A DNA stretch of 64,000 nucleotides from Meishania litoralis (GTDB lineage Bacteria > Bacteroidota > Bacteroidia > Flavobacteriales > Flavobacteriaceae), in contig NZ_JBHFPV010000004.1 of NCBI RefSeq assembly GCF_042611095.1, positions 62,001 through 126,000 of the forward strand. The letters run 5' to 3'. Below, one piece after another: positions 7,608 to 16,080 of this stretch. The notes below the pieces were generated by a model, which was not told the DNA's origin, ran no database searches, and saw nothing but the letters and a program-made list of their open reading frames with translations. Made by a program: the position numbers and the translations under genes. How positions within the stretch are numbered: position 1 is the first letter of the stretch; each line of letters begins with the position of its first letter.

Positions 7608-9053
7608 TTACCCCAAAATCATACCCGCAATCGTGGCCGAAAGCAAAGAGGCCAAAGATCCGCCCAAAACCGCCCTCATTCCGAATTCCGAAAGGGTCTT
7701 GCGTTGGCCGGGTGCCAAAGAGCCGATGCCACCGATCTGTATGCCGATGGAGGCAAAATTGGCAAAGCCGCAGAGCATGTAGGTCGCCATAATGACCGAT
7801 TTGTTGAATTTAAAATGGGGGCTGGTCAAAACATCCTTCAGTTCGGCCAACTGAATATAGCCGACAAATTCACTGGCCGCCAATTTGATGCCCAACAACT
7901 GCCCCATCAACATAATATCCTCATTGGCGACCCCGATCAGCCACATCAATGGGGCGAAGATGGTGCCCAAAATAGCTTCGAGCGAAAAACTTTGGTACGA
8001 TGAATTGGCCCCGATCCAGGCATTTAGCGAAGTCCAATCGCCTACCCATTCGAGAATGCCGTTGACCATGGCGATAAAGGCGACAAAGACCAAAAGCATG
8101 GCGCCGACGTTTACCGCTAACTTTAACCCTTCGGTAGTACCGTTCGAAATGGCATCCAAAACATTGGCCCCTATTTTGTCGGTAGCTACATGAACATCGG
8201 TATTGACCGCTTCAGTCTGCGGGTATAACATTTTGGAAATAACTATCGCCCCGGGTGCCGCCATGACCGAAGCGGCCAAAAGATGTTTGGCAAAAATTAG
8301 TCTCAGCGCCTCGTCATCCCCTCCCAAAAATCCGATATACGCTGCTAGTACGGCCCCAGCGACGGTGGCCATGCCGCCTATCATTACAAGGAGGATCTCA
8401 GACTTGTTCATTTTTTCCAGATAGGCCTTGATGAGCAACGGGGCTTCTGTTTGGCCCAAAAAAATGTTGCCGGCGACCGAAAGACTTTCCGCGCCCGATA
8501 TTCCCAAACCCTTTGATAATAGCCAAGCAAGTGCTTTGACCACCTTTTGGATGACTCCCAAATAAAACAGTAAAGAGGTCAATGCGGAAAAGAAAACGAT
8601 GGTCGGCAAGACCTGAAAGGCAAAAATGTAACCGAAAGTGTCCATGTCCACCACGAGGCCTTCGAACAGAAATTGGCTTCCGGCACGTGTAAAGTTCAAA
8701 ATGCTGACGAAAACGCCGCCCAATTTTTCAAAAACCCATTGAACCGCCGGTACTTTCAATACCCCAATGGCGATCAACAATTGAAGCGATAGGCCGATAC
8801 CGACGGTCTTCCAATTGATGGCCTTTCGATTCGAACTAAAAAGGTAGGCAATGAGTATGAGAACGAACATACCCAAGATACCCCTCCACAGACTGCTGAT
8901 GGAAAAGCCCTCGTTGGGAATGATTTCGGCCACATTGGTATTGGAAATTACGTCGATGGAACTCTGTATGGTATCGGCGGAAATGCTGTCTTGGGAAAAA
9001 GCGAGAAAAGGAATAAAAAGTACAAGCGAAAAAATCCATAAACGGGTTTTCAT
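7608..9053 (-). CDS. nupC: Concentrative nucleoside transporter (CNT/NupC family)
   Basis: Imports nucleosides with a cation gradient across the inner membrane. The 481-residue protein has an N-terminal signal-like segment (MKTRLWIFSLVLFIPFLAFS), then a CNT core. The core includes VFFSALTSLLFYLGVIQ, the first re-entrant motif GQTEAPLLIKAYLEKMNKSE, AAYIGFLGG, a gate/pore region with GVANEDIMLMGQLLGIK, and FANFASIGIQIGGIGSLAP, which matches the conserved NxxSIxIxxGxxGxxxP motif. It lies 15 bases downstream of the DUF151 nuclease gene in one transcription unit. Its 3' end matches the fossil fragment at 1545-1613. Confidence 0.95.
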   Translation of the reverse strand: MKTRLWIFSLVLFIPFLAFSQDSISADTIQSSIDVISNTNVAEIIPNEGFSISSLWRGILGMFVLILIAYLFSSNRKAINWKTVGIGLSLQLLIAIGVLKVPAVQWVFEKLGGVFVSILNFTRAGSQFLFEGLVVDMDTFGYIFAFQVLPTIVFFSALTSLLFYLGVIQKVVKALAWLLSKGLGISGAESLSVAGNIFLGQTEAPLLIKAYLEKMNKSEILLVMIGGMATVAGAVLAAYIGFLGGDDEALRLIFAKHLLAASVMAAPGAIVISKMLYPQTEAVNTDVHVATDKIGANVLDAISNGTTEGLKLAVNVGAMLLVFVAFIAMVNGILEWVGDWTSLNAWIGANSSYQSFSLEAILGTIFAPLMWLIGVANEDIMLMGQLLGIKLAASEFVGYIQLAELKDVLTSPHFKFNKSVIMATYMLCGFANFASIGIQIGGIGSLAPGQRKTLSEFGMRAVLGGSLASLLSATIAGMILG

Positions 9054-9068
9054 AGGCTTGTCGGTTGG

Positions 9069-9698
9069 TTAGTTGCGCTTTGAGATTTCGTCCCGCAGTT
9101 TGGCCGCTTTTTCATAATCTTCGTTGGCCACAGCCTTGTCGAGTTCTTTATGCAGTTCTTCCAAGGTCAGTTCTTTATAGGCTCCCGCGACTCCTGAATC
9201 GATTTCTACGGTCTCTCCTTCTTGAAGTATTTCATCGACCATGATGCTGTCATCTTTTTCATCATTGTCCTTTTCCTTGGAGGAAAACTTGAGAAAGATT
9301 CCGGCTTTGTCCAAAATAGTCTTATAAGTGAAAATGGGAGCGTTGAAACGCAAGGCCAAGGCAATGGCATCACTGGTACGGGCATCGATGATCTCTTCGA
9401 TCTTATCTCTTTCACAAATGATGCTGGAGTAAAAAACGCCATCCACCAGCTTGTGAATGATTACCTGTTTGATAACAATATCGAAACGATCCGCGAAGTT
9501 TTTGAAAAGATCGTGGGTCAAAGGCCTTGGGGGTTTGATCTCTTTTTCAAGTGCAATGGCGATCGATTGCGCCTCAAAGGCACCGATGACGATCGGTAGC
9601 TTGCGGTCACCTTCTACCTCATTTAAAATAAGGGCATAGGCGCCATTTTGTGTCTGGCTATACGATATACCCTTTATCTTTAATCTAACTAAGCTCAT
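9069..9698 (-). CDS. DUF151 bifunctional-nuclease-family protein with C-terminal UVR motif
   Basis: 209 residues. The N-terminal two thirds is a BFN/DUF151 domain (LPIVIGAFEAQSIAIALEKEIKPPRPLTHDLF, then SDAIALALRFNAPIFT). Plant relatives show RNase and DNase activity; the bacterial role is unclear. After an acidic linker, the last 35 residues form a UvrB/UvrC interaction motif (LTLEELHKELDKAVANEDYEKAAKLRDEI), which suggests contact with DNA-repair or chaperone partners. Same strand as nupC and 15 bases upstream of it. Confidence 0.9.
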   Translation of the reverse strand: MSLVRLKIKGISYSQTQNGAYALILNEVEGDRKLPIVIGAFEAQSIAIALEKEIKPPRPLTHDLFKNFADRFDIVIKQVIIHKLVDGVFYSSIICERDKIEEIIDARTSDAIALALRFNAPIFTYKTILDKAGIFLKFSSKEKDNDEKDDSIMVDEILQEGETVEIDSGVAGAYKELTLEELHKELDKAVANEDYEKAAKLRDEISKRN

Positions 9699-9715
9699 AT
9701 ACTTACTAAAAATAC

Positions 9716-9759
9716 AAAAAGCTGTTTAAATAGTTGGGCGCACCAGATATTTAAACAGC
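9716..9759 (-). terminator. Intrinsic terminator of the etfBA unit
   Basis: A 12-bp perfect stem, GCTGTTTAAATA (9721-9732) with TATTTAAACAGC (9748-9759), is followed on the minus strand by a T-run (complement of AAAAA at 9716-9720). It ends transcription from etfA before the nuclease gene. Confidence 0.85.
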
Positions 9760-9811
9760 CCTTTCGTTCCAATGCATTGGCAATTGGAACCGACGCGCAA
9801 ATTAACAAAAA

Positions 9812-10780
9812 TTAAGAGTTCTGAGCTTTAAATTCCTTTAATTTTTCGGTGAGTTGCGGAACAACCTCGAAGGCATCGCCGACGATGCCATAATCGGCCG
9901 CCTTAAAGAAAGGCGCCTCGGGATCGGTATTGATGACCACTTTGACCTTTGAGGCACTTACCCCGGCCAAATGTTGAATGGCCCCTGAAATACCGATTGC
10001 GATATACAGATTACTGGCCACCGGTTTTCCGGTCTGTCCGACGTGCTCGCCATGAGGCCTCCAACCCATATCGGAAACGGGTTTGGAACATGCGGTCGCG
10101 GCACCCAATACCTCGGCTAGTTCTTCTACCATTCCCCAGTTTTCAGGTCCTTTCAAACCTCTTCCTCCTGAGACGACAATATCGGCATCGGCAATCGTTA
10201 CCGTACCTACCGCCTTATCGATTTCAACGGATCTTACGTTAAAATTACCGTCTTCCAACGATGGGGCAAAGGTTTCTACCGCAGCTGTGGCATCGTTTTC
10301 ATGGGTTCCGAACGCATTGTTCGAAACGCCTATTATCTTTACATCGGTGTTGATCCGTGTATGTGCAAAACCCTTGTTGCTAAATGCCGTTCTCTTTACG
10401 GTCAATGGATTTGTACCTTCTGGTGCGGCGACGACATTGGGGGCATAGCCCGCTTCAAGTTTGGCGGCCAAGATCGGGGCCAAAAATTTGCTATCGGTGC
10501 TTGAACTCACGATAATGACCTGTGAACCTTCTTTTGTCGCGGCCTGGGCAATTGCATGGGCATAGGCCTTGGCATTGAAGGTCTTGAGCTTATCATCTGA
10601 AACACTTAGAACTTTTGATACTCCATAGGCGCCCAAGCTCTCATTGTCTTCAGCGTTTACGGAAATAGCCGTTACCGTTGTGCCCATTTGATTGGCGACC
10701 TCATGGGCATATGAAGCGACCTCAAAGGCATTCTTCTTGAATTTTCCGTTTTCTGATTCGGTATATACTAATACTGACAT
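9812..10780 (-). CDS. etfA: Electron transfer flavoprotein alpha subunit
   Basis: The FAD-binding large subunit of the ETF heterodimer, which carries electrons from acyl-CoA and related dehydrogenases to the quinone pool. The 322-residue protein has the N-terminal ETF domain and the C-terminal FAD motif VSGGRGLKGPENW ... GWRPHGEHVGQTGKPV ... IAIGISGAIQHLAG. The start ATG at 10780 lies 30 bases after the etfB stop, so both are co-transcribed and end at the stem-loop at 9716-9759. Confidence 0.96.
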   Translation of the reverse strand: MSVLVYTESENGKFKKNAFEVASYAHEVANQMGTTVTAISVNAEDNESLGAYGVSKVLSVSDDKLKTFNAKAYAHAIAQAATKEGSQVIIVSSSTDSKFLAPILAAKLEAGYAPNVVAAPEGTNPLTVKRTAFSNKGFAHTRINTDVKIIGVSNNAFGTHENDATAAVETFAPSLEDGNFNVRSVEIDKAVGTVTIADADIVVSGGRGLKGPENWGMVEELAEVLGAATACSKPVSDMGWRPHGEHVGQTGKPVASNLYIAIGISGAIQHLAGVSASKVKVVINTDPEAPFFKAADYGIVGDAFEVVPQLTEKLKEFKAQNS

Positions 10781-10810
10781 AAAGTTTTTAATTTTTGGGT
10801 TTTTAGATCG

Positions 10811-11551
10811 TTAAATCACTTTCGCCTCGGTGTGCAAAAGGTTTACGAGATCATCAACATTATCTACCAATTTGACCGCACCTTTAGGCGCCGGTTTCTC
10901 GAATTTGGCATCGGTGGTCGCGTTGATCGCTTCGACAGGTTCGACCACGTTCAGCTTTTTCTGGCGCGCCATCATAATACCTCTCATATTGGGAATTCGA
11001 AGGTCGCTTTCTTGGACCAATCCTTTTTGGCCCCCTACAACAAGAGGAAGGGTAGTGGTTATTTTTTCCTTTCCGCCGTCGATTTCGCGTATAGCGGTAG
11101 CGTTGTTTCCCTCAATTTCGAGATTGATGCAGGTATTGACAAAATTCATATCGAGTAAAGTGGCCAATATTCCGGGCACCATGCCACCGTTATAGTCGAT
11201 GGATTCCCTTCCGCCAATGACAAGATCATAGCCGCCATCCTTTACCACTTGCGCCAATTGCTGGGCGACAAAAAAACCGTCGGTAGGTACGGCATTGACC
11301 CGAATGGCCTCATCGGCACCTATGGCCAGTGCTTTTCGCATGGTAGGTTCGACCGAAGCTTCGCCGACCGTGGCAACATGCACCGTGGCCCCTTGTTTTT
11401 CCTTGAACCACATGGCGCGGGTCAAGCCGAACTCATCGTTAGGGTTGATTACGAACTGTACGCCGTTCGTATCGAATTTCGTATCGCCTTCGGCAAAATT
11501 TATTTTGGAAGTAGTGTCGGGAACATTACTTATACATACTAAAATCTTCAT
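10811..11551 (-). CDS. etfB: Electron transfer flavoprotein beta subunit
   Basis: The AMP-binding small subunit of ETF. 246 residues, with MKILVCISNVPDTTSKI at the start and the family signature in the LVVGGQKGLVQESDLRIPNMRGIMMARQ region. First gene of the etfBA unit. A divergent region of 176 bases separates it from pdhB and holds an 18-bp perfect palindrome and a TATCTTAG box on the etfB side, so both directions may share control. Confidence 0.96.
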   Translation of the reverse strand: MKILVCISNVPDTTSKINFAEGDTKFDTNGVQFVINPNDEFGLTRAMWFKEKQGATVHVATVGEASVEPTMRKALAIGADEAIRVNAVPTDGFFVAQQLAQVVKDGGYDLVIGGRESIDYNGGMVPGILATLLDMNFVNTCINLEIEGNNATAIREIDGGKEKITTTLPLVVGGQKGLVQESDLRIPNMRGIMMARQKKLNVVEPVEAINATTDAKFEKPAPKGAVKLVDNVDDLVNLLHTEAKVI

Positions 11552-11601
11552 AAAAAGGGCTTTAAAATGACTGCGCTAAGATAACCATTAATTTTCGAAA
11601 A

Positions 11602-11619
11602 TATTATGCATGCATAATA
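11602..11619. promoter_or_regulatory. 18-bp perfect palindrome, candidate operator
   Basis: TATTATGCATGCATAATA is a perfect inverted repeat in the divergent etfB/pdhB intergenic region. It has the size and symmetry of a dimeric repressor site (TetR or MarR type). No such regulator gene is adjacent. The assignment is inference from symmetry and position. Confidence 0.5.
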
Positions 11620-11672
11620 AATTTTGAAACTTTTTTTAGTCCGTACCGATGATCTATTGATGGATATTTTCA

Positions 11673-11680
11673 TATTTTTG
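11673..11680 (+). promoter_or_regulatory. Candidate -7 box for pdhB (TATTTTTG)
   Basis: Matches the Bacteroidota TAnnTTTG element 47 bases before the pdhB start. A TTG lies upstream at 11657-11659, but the spacing (13 bases) is short, so the -33 element is uncertain. Confidence 0.5.
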
Positions 11681-11727
11681 CTTGCATTCAAAAAAGCGAA
11701 CGCACAACACGATAAGCAAATCGATAC

Positions 11728-12705
11728 ATGAAGACACTACAATTTAGAGAGGCCATAGCGGAGGCAATGTCTGAAGAAATGCGCAGGGACGAATCTGTTT
11801 ACTTGATGGGTGAGGAAGTGGCCGAATACAATGGCGCTTATAAGGCCTCGAAGGGAATGTTGGACGAATTCGGTGACAAGCGCGTTATCGATACCCCTAT
11901 CTCTGAGTTGGGTTTTGCGGGTGTAGGTGTCGGATCCACCATGACCGGCAATCGGCCGATAATCGAATTTATGACCTTCAACTTTGCCTTGGTGGGTATC
12001 GACCAGATTATCAACAACGCTGCCAAGATCAGACAGATGTCGGGCGGGCAGTTTCCTTGTCCGATCGTGTTTCGTGGGCCGACCGCTTCTGCAGGTCAGT
12101 TGGCGGCGACCCATTCGCAGGCTTTTGAAAGCTGGTATGCCAACTGTCCGGGTTTGAAAGTAGTAGTTCCTTCTAATCCCGCTGATGCCAAAGGTTTGTT
12201 GAAATCGGCCATTCGTGACGATGATCCGGTAATTTTTATGGAGTCGGAGCAGATGTACGGTGATAAGGGCGAAGTGCCCGAAGGAGAATTTACGATTCCC
12301 CTTGGAGTGGCAGATATTCGCAGACAGGGATCCGACGTGACCATTGTATCTTTTGGAAAGATCATCAAGGAAGCCGATAAGGCTGCCGATGAACTCGAAA
12401 AGGAAGGAATCAGTTGCGAGATCATTGATTTGCGAACGATAAAACCGATGGATTATGAGGCGATTTTGACCTCGGTCAAAAAAACCAACCGTCTTGTAGT
12501 CTTGGAAGAGGCCTGGCCGTTCGGAAACGTCGCCACCGAGATTACCTATCATGTGCAGGCACATGCCTTCGACTATTTGGATGCCCCTATTCAAAAAATA
12601 AACACCGCCGATACTCCTGCGCCATATTCCCCTGTACTTTTGGAGGAATGGTTGCCGAATCACGAAGACGTCATCAAGGCTGTTAAGAAAGTGTTATATA
12701 AATAA
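11728..12705 (+). CDS. pdhB: Pyruvate dehydrogenase E1 component, beta subunit
   Basis: Thiamine-diphosphate enzyme subunit that, with E1 alpha, decarboxylates pyruvate and loads E2. 325 residues with MGEEVAEYNGAYKASKGML, DTPISELGFAGVGVG and IEFMTFNFALVGIDQIINNAAK in the pyrimidine-binding domain, then the transketolase C-terminal domain (DVTIVSFG ... EVxDLRTIKPMD-like ... VVLEEAWPFGNVATEI). The E1 alpha and E2 genes are not in the window. The gene is alone between its promoter and a strong terminator. Confidence 0.95.
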   Translation: MKTLQFREAIAEAMSEEMRRDESVYLMGEEVAEYNGAYKASKGMLDEFGDKRVIDTPISELGFAGVGVGSTMTGNRPIIEFMTFNFALVGIDQIINNAAKIRQMSGGQFPCPIVFRGPTASAGQLAATHSQAFESWYANCPGLKVVVPSNPADAKGLLKSAIRDDDPVIFMESEQMYGDKGEVPEGEFTIPLGVADIRRQGSDVTIVSFGKIIKEADKAADELEKEGISCEIIDLRTIKPMDYEAILTSVKKTNRLVVLEEAWPFGNVATEITYHVQAHAFDYLDAPIQKINTADTPAPYSPVLLEEWLPNHEDVIKAVKKVLYK

Positions 12706-12733
12706 GGTTTAAGAAATTGTACGACTACTTTTG

Positions 12734-12765
12734 CTCCGCAGCCAAAAAACTGCGGAGTTTTTTTT
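12734..12765 (+). terminator. Intrinsic terminator after pdhB
   Basis: CTCCGCAG (12734-12741) pairs with CTGCGGAG (12750-12757), followed by eight T. Confidence 0.9.
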
Positions 12766-12830
12766 ATTGAACTCAAGACGGGTTCATTGGTACGCTATTT
12801 GATAAATCAGTTTCGAGAACTAAACTTTTA

Positions 12831-15326
12831 ATGAAAAAATTTCTCTTTTCCATACTCTTGTTGTCGGCATATTTCGCCGACGCCCAAACAAAAGTTGGCG
12901 GTATGGTGACCGATGAGACTGGTGAACCGGTGGCCTTTGCCAACATTCTTTTCAAAAATTCGACCGAAGGTACCATTACCAATGATGACGGACGGTTCTA
13001 TATGGAATCGGATATGACCCATGATACGCTGGTCGTTTCCTTCATCGGCTTCGCCGAACTTGAGATCTTGTTGACTTCAAAGGTCAATTACGATATGAAA
13101 ATCGTTTTAAAAGAAGCTACCGAGCAACTAAAAGAAGTTGTACTGATCGCGGGTAAACAACCGAAAAAGAACAATCCTGCGGTTGATATCCTTAGAAAGA
13201 TATGGGAGAAAAAAAGGCGGAACGGCCTACGTATGTTCGAGCAATACAAATATGATAAGTACGAAAAAGTGGAGTTCGACCTGAATACGATAGACAGTTC
13301 GGTGATGAAAAGTAAGATTTTCAAGGGACTTGAATTCGTTTTTCAAGATCTTGATACCTCAAGGATAACAGGAAAAACCTATCTGCCCATCTTTTTGAAC
13401 GAAAAATTCTCTAAAGTCTACGGTGATAACCTATTGAATGAAGAAAAGGAAGATATTCTGGGAAGTAAAAATTCCGGATTTGAAAACAATCAGGCCCTCA
13501 CCGCTTTTATTCAAGATATGTATGCCGAATACGATGTGTACAATAATTATATAGAATTCTACGATAAAAGCTTCACCAGCCCGCTTTCAAGAACAGGTGT
13601 CGACGTGTATAATTACGCGCTTCGCGATAGCGCCTTTATCGACAACAAATGGTGTTATAATATCGTCTATTATCCCCGGCGCAAGAACGAATTGACGTTC
13701 AAAGGCGATTTTTGGGTAAACGATAGTACGTACGCCATCAAGAATATCAATCTGCAAGTCACCAAAAGTGCCAATCTGAACTGGGTAAAGGAATTTTATA
13801 TCGAGCAAGATTTCGAAGTTGTCAACGATTCGGTCTTTCTTTTAAGGCGCGATTATATGCTGACCGATTTCAGCTTCCGAAAGAAAGAAGAATCAAGGGG
13901 TATCTATGGCAAGCGAACCACGGTTTACGATAATCATATGTTCGATATTCCCAAACCGAAATCGTTTTACAGGGCAGAGAGTAATCCGTTCGACCCTTTG
14001 GTAATGAACCGCGACAGTACTTTTTGGGAAAATAGCCGATTGGAAACCTTGAACAAAGACGAAAAGGGGGTTTATCAGCTTTTAGACACCCTGAAGACCG
14101 TGCCTAAGTTCAAATCGTATTATAACCTGATCAGTATTCTCGGTTCGGGCTATGTCGAAGTCGACAAGTGGAACATCGATATCGGGGACGTTTACAGTGT
14201 TTTTGGATACAACGATGCCGAGGGCGTAAGATTGCGCGCCGGAGCGCGCACCTATTTCGGACAGAACGATCCATGGCGCCTTGAAGGATACATGGCCTAT
14301 GGTTTTAAAGATAATAGGGTAAAGCACGGTATTTCGGGCAAATGGCTGGTAGACCAAAAGACAAGGTTGATCTTTTCTGGCGGACATCGTCGCGATGTCG
14401 AACAACTGGGTTTGAGCCTTACCTCTACAAATGACGTGCTGGGGAGGAGTGTTGCGTCCTCATCGGTTCTTACAGTAGGGTCCAACAACCGATTGACCAA
14501 TATCGACCTAAGTACCTTTAGTATGGAGATGGAGCCGGTGACCAATTTTAGAATACGGTTCGGTAGTTCGTTCAGAACGCTGAGTTCGGCACTGCCCGAT
14601 GCATTCAGTTTGGATTATATCGATGCCGATTCCCCTACGGGTATTTCCTCTGAGATAAAACAGTTCGATATCAGTACCCTGCTGATCTATACGCCAGGTA
14701 AAAGAGTGATCGGCTATGGCGTTGAACGTTATGATATCAATGATGACTACAGCACGCTGCTATTGAATTACACAAGAGGTCTCGATGGCTTTCTGCAAAG
14801 TGATTTTAATTACAGCAAAATTCAGTTTTCCTATAGCCAGCCATGGCAATTGGGCGGTTTCGGAAGGTTATTGAGTACCGTGGAAGTCGGTAAGACATTT
14901 GGAGAGGTTCCTCTAGGACTTTTAAACGTAATCCCCGGAAACCAGACGTTGTTTTCGCTATATAATGCCTTTCCCAATCTCGATTTCTACGAATTTGTAA
15001 CAGATACCTATACTTCGGTACACTTGGAACACAATTTTAACGGTAGATTGTTTTCTAGGATACCATTTCTACGCAAACTTAATTTGAGGGAGATTGTCGG
15101 GTTACGCGGCGTTTGGGGAGAACTATCGAATGAAAATATAGCCCTAAGCTCCCCGACGAACATACCGTTGCAGGCACCTTCAGACAAGATTTACTATGAG
15201 TATTCGGTAGGGGTAGGAAACATTTTTAAGATCTTTCGAATCGATTTTAATTTTAGGGGCAATTATTTGGATGCCCCAAATGCACGCCCTTTTGCCGTTA
15301 CCGGAAGCTTCGGCTTTAGTTTTTAA
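12831..15326 (+). CDS. DUF5686 / carboxypeptidase-like regulatory domain protein, outer membrane
   Basis: 831 residues. A signal peptide (MKKFLFSILLLSAYFADAQ) precedes a carboxypeptidase-regulatory-like beta sandwich (VGGMVTDETGEPVAFANILFKNSTEGTITNDDGRF, about residues 22-110), as seen at the N-terminus of TonB-dependent receptors. The remaining 700 residues are DUF5686, ending in alternating aromatic strands and a terminal F (TGSFGFSF) like an outer-membrane beta barrel. Function unknown. In flavobacteria this gene regularly follows pdhB. The two here are separated by a terminator, so it has its own promoter. Confidence 0.88.
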   Translation: MKKFLFSILLLSAYFADAQTKVGGMVTDETGEPVAFANILFKNSTEGTITNDDGRFYMESDMTHDTLVVSFIGFAELEILLTSKVNYDMKIVLKEATEQLKEVVLIAGKQPKKNNPAVDILRKIWEKKRRNGLRMFEQYKYDKYEKVEFDLNTIDSSVMKSKIFKGLEFVFQDLDTSRITGKTYLPIFLNEKFSKVYGDNLLNEEKEDILGSKNSGFENNQALTAFIQDMYAEYDVYNNYIEFYDKSFTSPLSRTGVDVYNYALRDSAFIDNKWCYNIVYYPRRKNELTFKGDFWVNDSTYAIKNINLQVTKSANLNWVKEFYIEQDFEVVNDSVFLLRRDYMLTDFSFRKKEESRGIYGKRTTVYDNHMFDIPKPKSFYRAESNPFDPLVMNRDSTFWENSRLETLNKDEKGVYQLLDTLKTVPKFKSYYNLISILGSGYVEVDKWNIDIGDVYSVFGYNDAEGVRLRAGARTYFGQNDPWRLEGYMAYGFKDNRVKHGISGKWLVDQKTRLIFSGGHRRDVEQLGLSLTSTNDVLGRSVASSSVLTVGSNNRLTNIDLSTFSMEMEPVTNFRIRFGSSFRTLSSALPDAFSLDYIDADSPTGISSEIKQFDISTLLIYTPGKRVIGYGVERYDINDDYSTLLLNYTRGLDGFLQSDFNYSKIQFSYSQPWQLGGFGRLLSTVEVGKTFGEVPLGLLNVIPGNQTLFSLYNAFPNLDFYEFVTDTYTSVHLEHNFNGRLFSRIPFLRKLNLREIVGLRGVWGELSNENIALSSPTNIPLQAPSDKIYYEYSVGVGNIFKIFRIDFNFRGNYLDAPNARPFAVTGSFGFSF

Positions 15327-15437
15327 GCAATTCTCTTCACAGAAGTATCATTAACCGCTTTAGAGGTATTTTAACGATTTCAATAGCGCAAAGGTCGTTG
15401 ATCGAAGTACCTTTGTAATCCCAAAAAACAGATAAAT

Positions 15438-15965
15438 ATGAGCGCAGACGAAATTACCTCTTTTGACGTATTGATAGAGATTCCAAAGGGCAGTAGAAAC
15501 AAATATGAATATGACTTTGAGCTAAAAAAGATCCGATACGACCGAATGATTTTTTCGTCGATGATGTATCCGGCGGATTATGGTTTTATTCCAGAAACTT
15601 TGGCTCTGGACGGCGACCCACTTGATGTTTTGGTACTTGTGACCGAACCGACCTTCCCCGGTTGTGTTATGGAAGTCAAACCGATCGGCGTTTTTCACAT
15701 GGCCGATGAAAAAGGTCCCGATGAAAAGGTAATCTGTGTGCCTGTGTCGGATCCCATAGCCAATTCTGTGACCGATTTGAGCGACCTCAATCCGCATTTG
15801 ATAAAAGAAATAGAACATTTTTTCAAGGTTTATAAAGATTTGGAAAAGAAGAAAGTCGATGTAGGAGGGTGGGGCGATGTTCTCGAAGCGAAAGAAATAG
15901 TTGCAAAATGCATAAGAAGGTTCGGCCGAAGCGATGTACCGAGCGAAGAGGTCAGTATTAAATAA
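15438..15965 (+). CDS. ppa: Soluble inorganic pyrophosphatase
   Basis: Hydrolyses pyrophosphate to two phosphates with Mg2+. 175 residues of the family I fold: EIPKGSRNKYEYD, then YPADYGFIPETLALDGDPLDVLVL, which contains the metal-binding D-x-D-P-x-D. A TACCTTTG box (15408-15415) lies 22 bases before the start. It is followed by a terminator and then by the membrane pyrophosphatase, so two pyrophosphatases of unrelated folds sit side by side. Confidence 0.96.
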   Translation: MSADEITSFDVLIEIPKGSRNKYEYDFELKKIRYDRMIFSSMMYPADYGFIPETLALDGDPLDVLVLVTEPTFPGCVMEVKPIGVFHMADEKGPDEKVICVPVSDPIANSVTDLSDLNPHLIKEIEHFFKVYKDLEKKKVDVGGWGDVLEAKEIVAKCIRRFGRSDVPSEEVSIK

Positions 15966-15990
15966 AAGGCTACGACAGAAGTCAATAGAA

Positions 15991-16023
15991 AGCAATATCC
16001 CTCAAAAAGATATTGCTTTTTTA
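15991..16023 (+). terminator. Intrinsic terminator after ppa
   Basis: AGCAATATC (15991-15999) pairs with GATATTGCT (16009-16017), followed by a T-run. Confidence 0.85.
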
Positions 16024-16080
16024 TTCTGATAGGTTTTCCTATTTTTGCACGCATTTTAAAATTATAAACAACTGATCAAT

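Noticed and set aside
9222..9599. Plus-strand frame of about 125 codons opposite the DUF151 gene
   Set aside because: Antisense shadow; the minus strand encodes a full BFN domain plus UVR motif.
11737..12663. Long minus-strand open frame (about 308 codons) opposite pdhB
   Set aside because: It lies wholly within pdhB. The plus-strand protein has all PdhB motifs, and the opposite translation has no recognisable domain and an odd composition.
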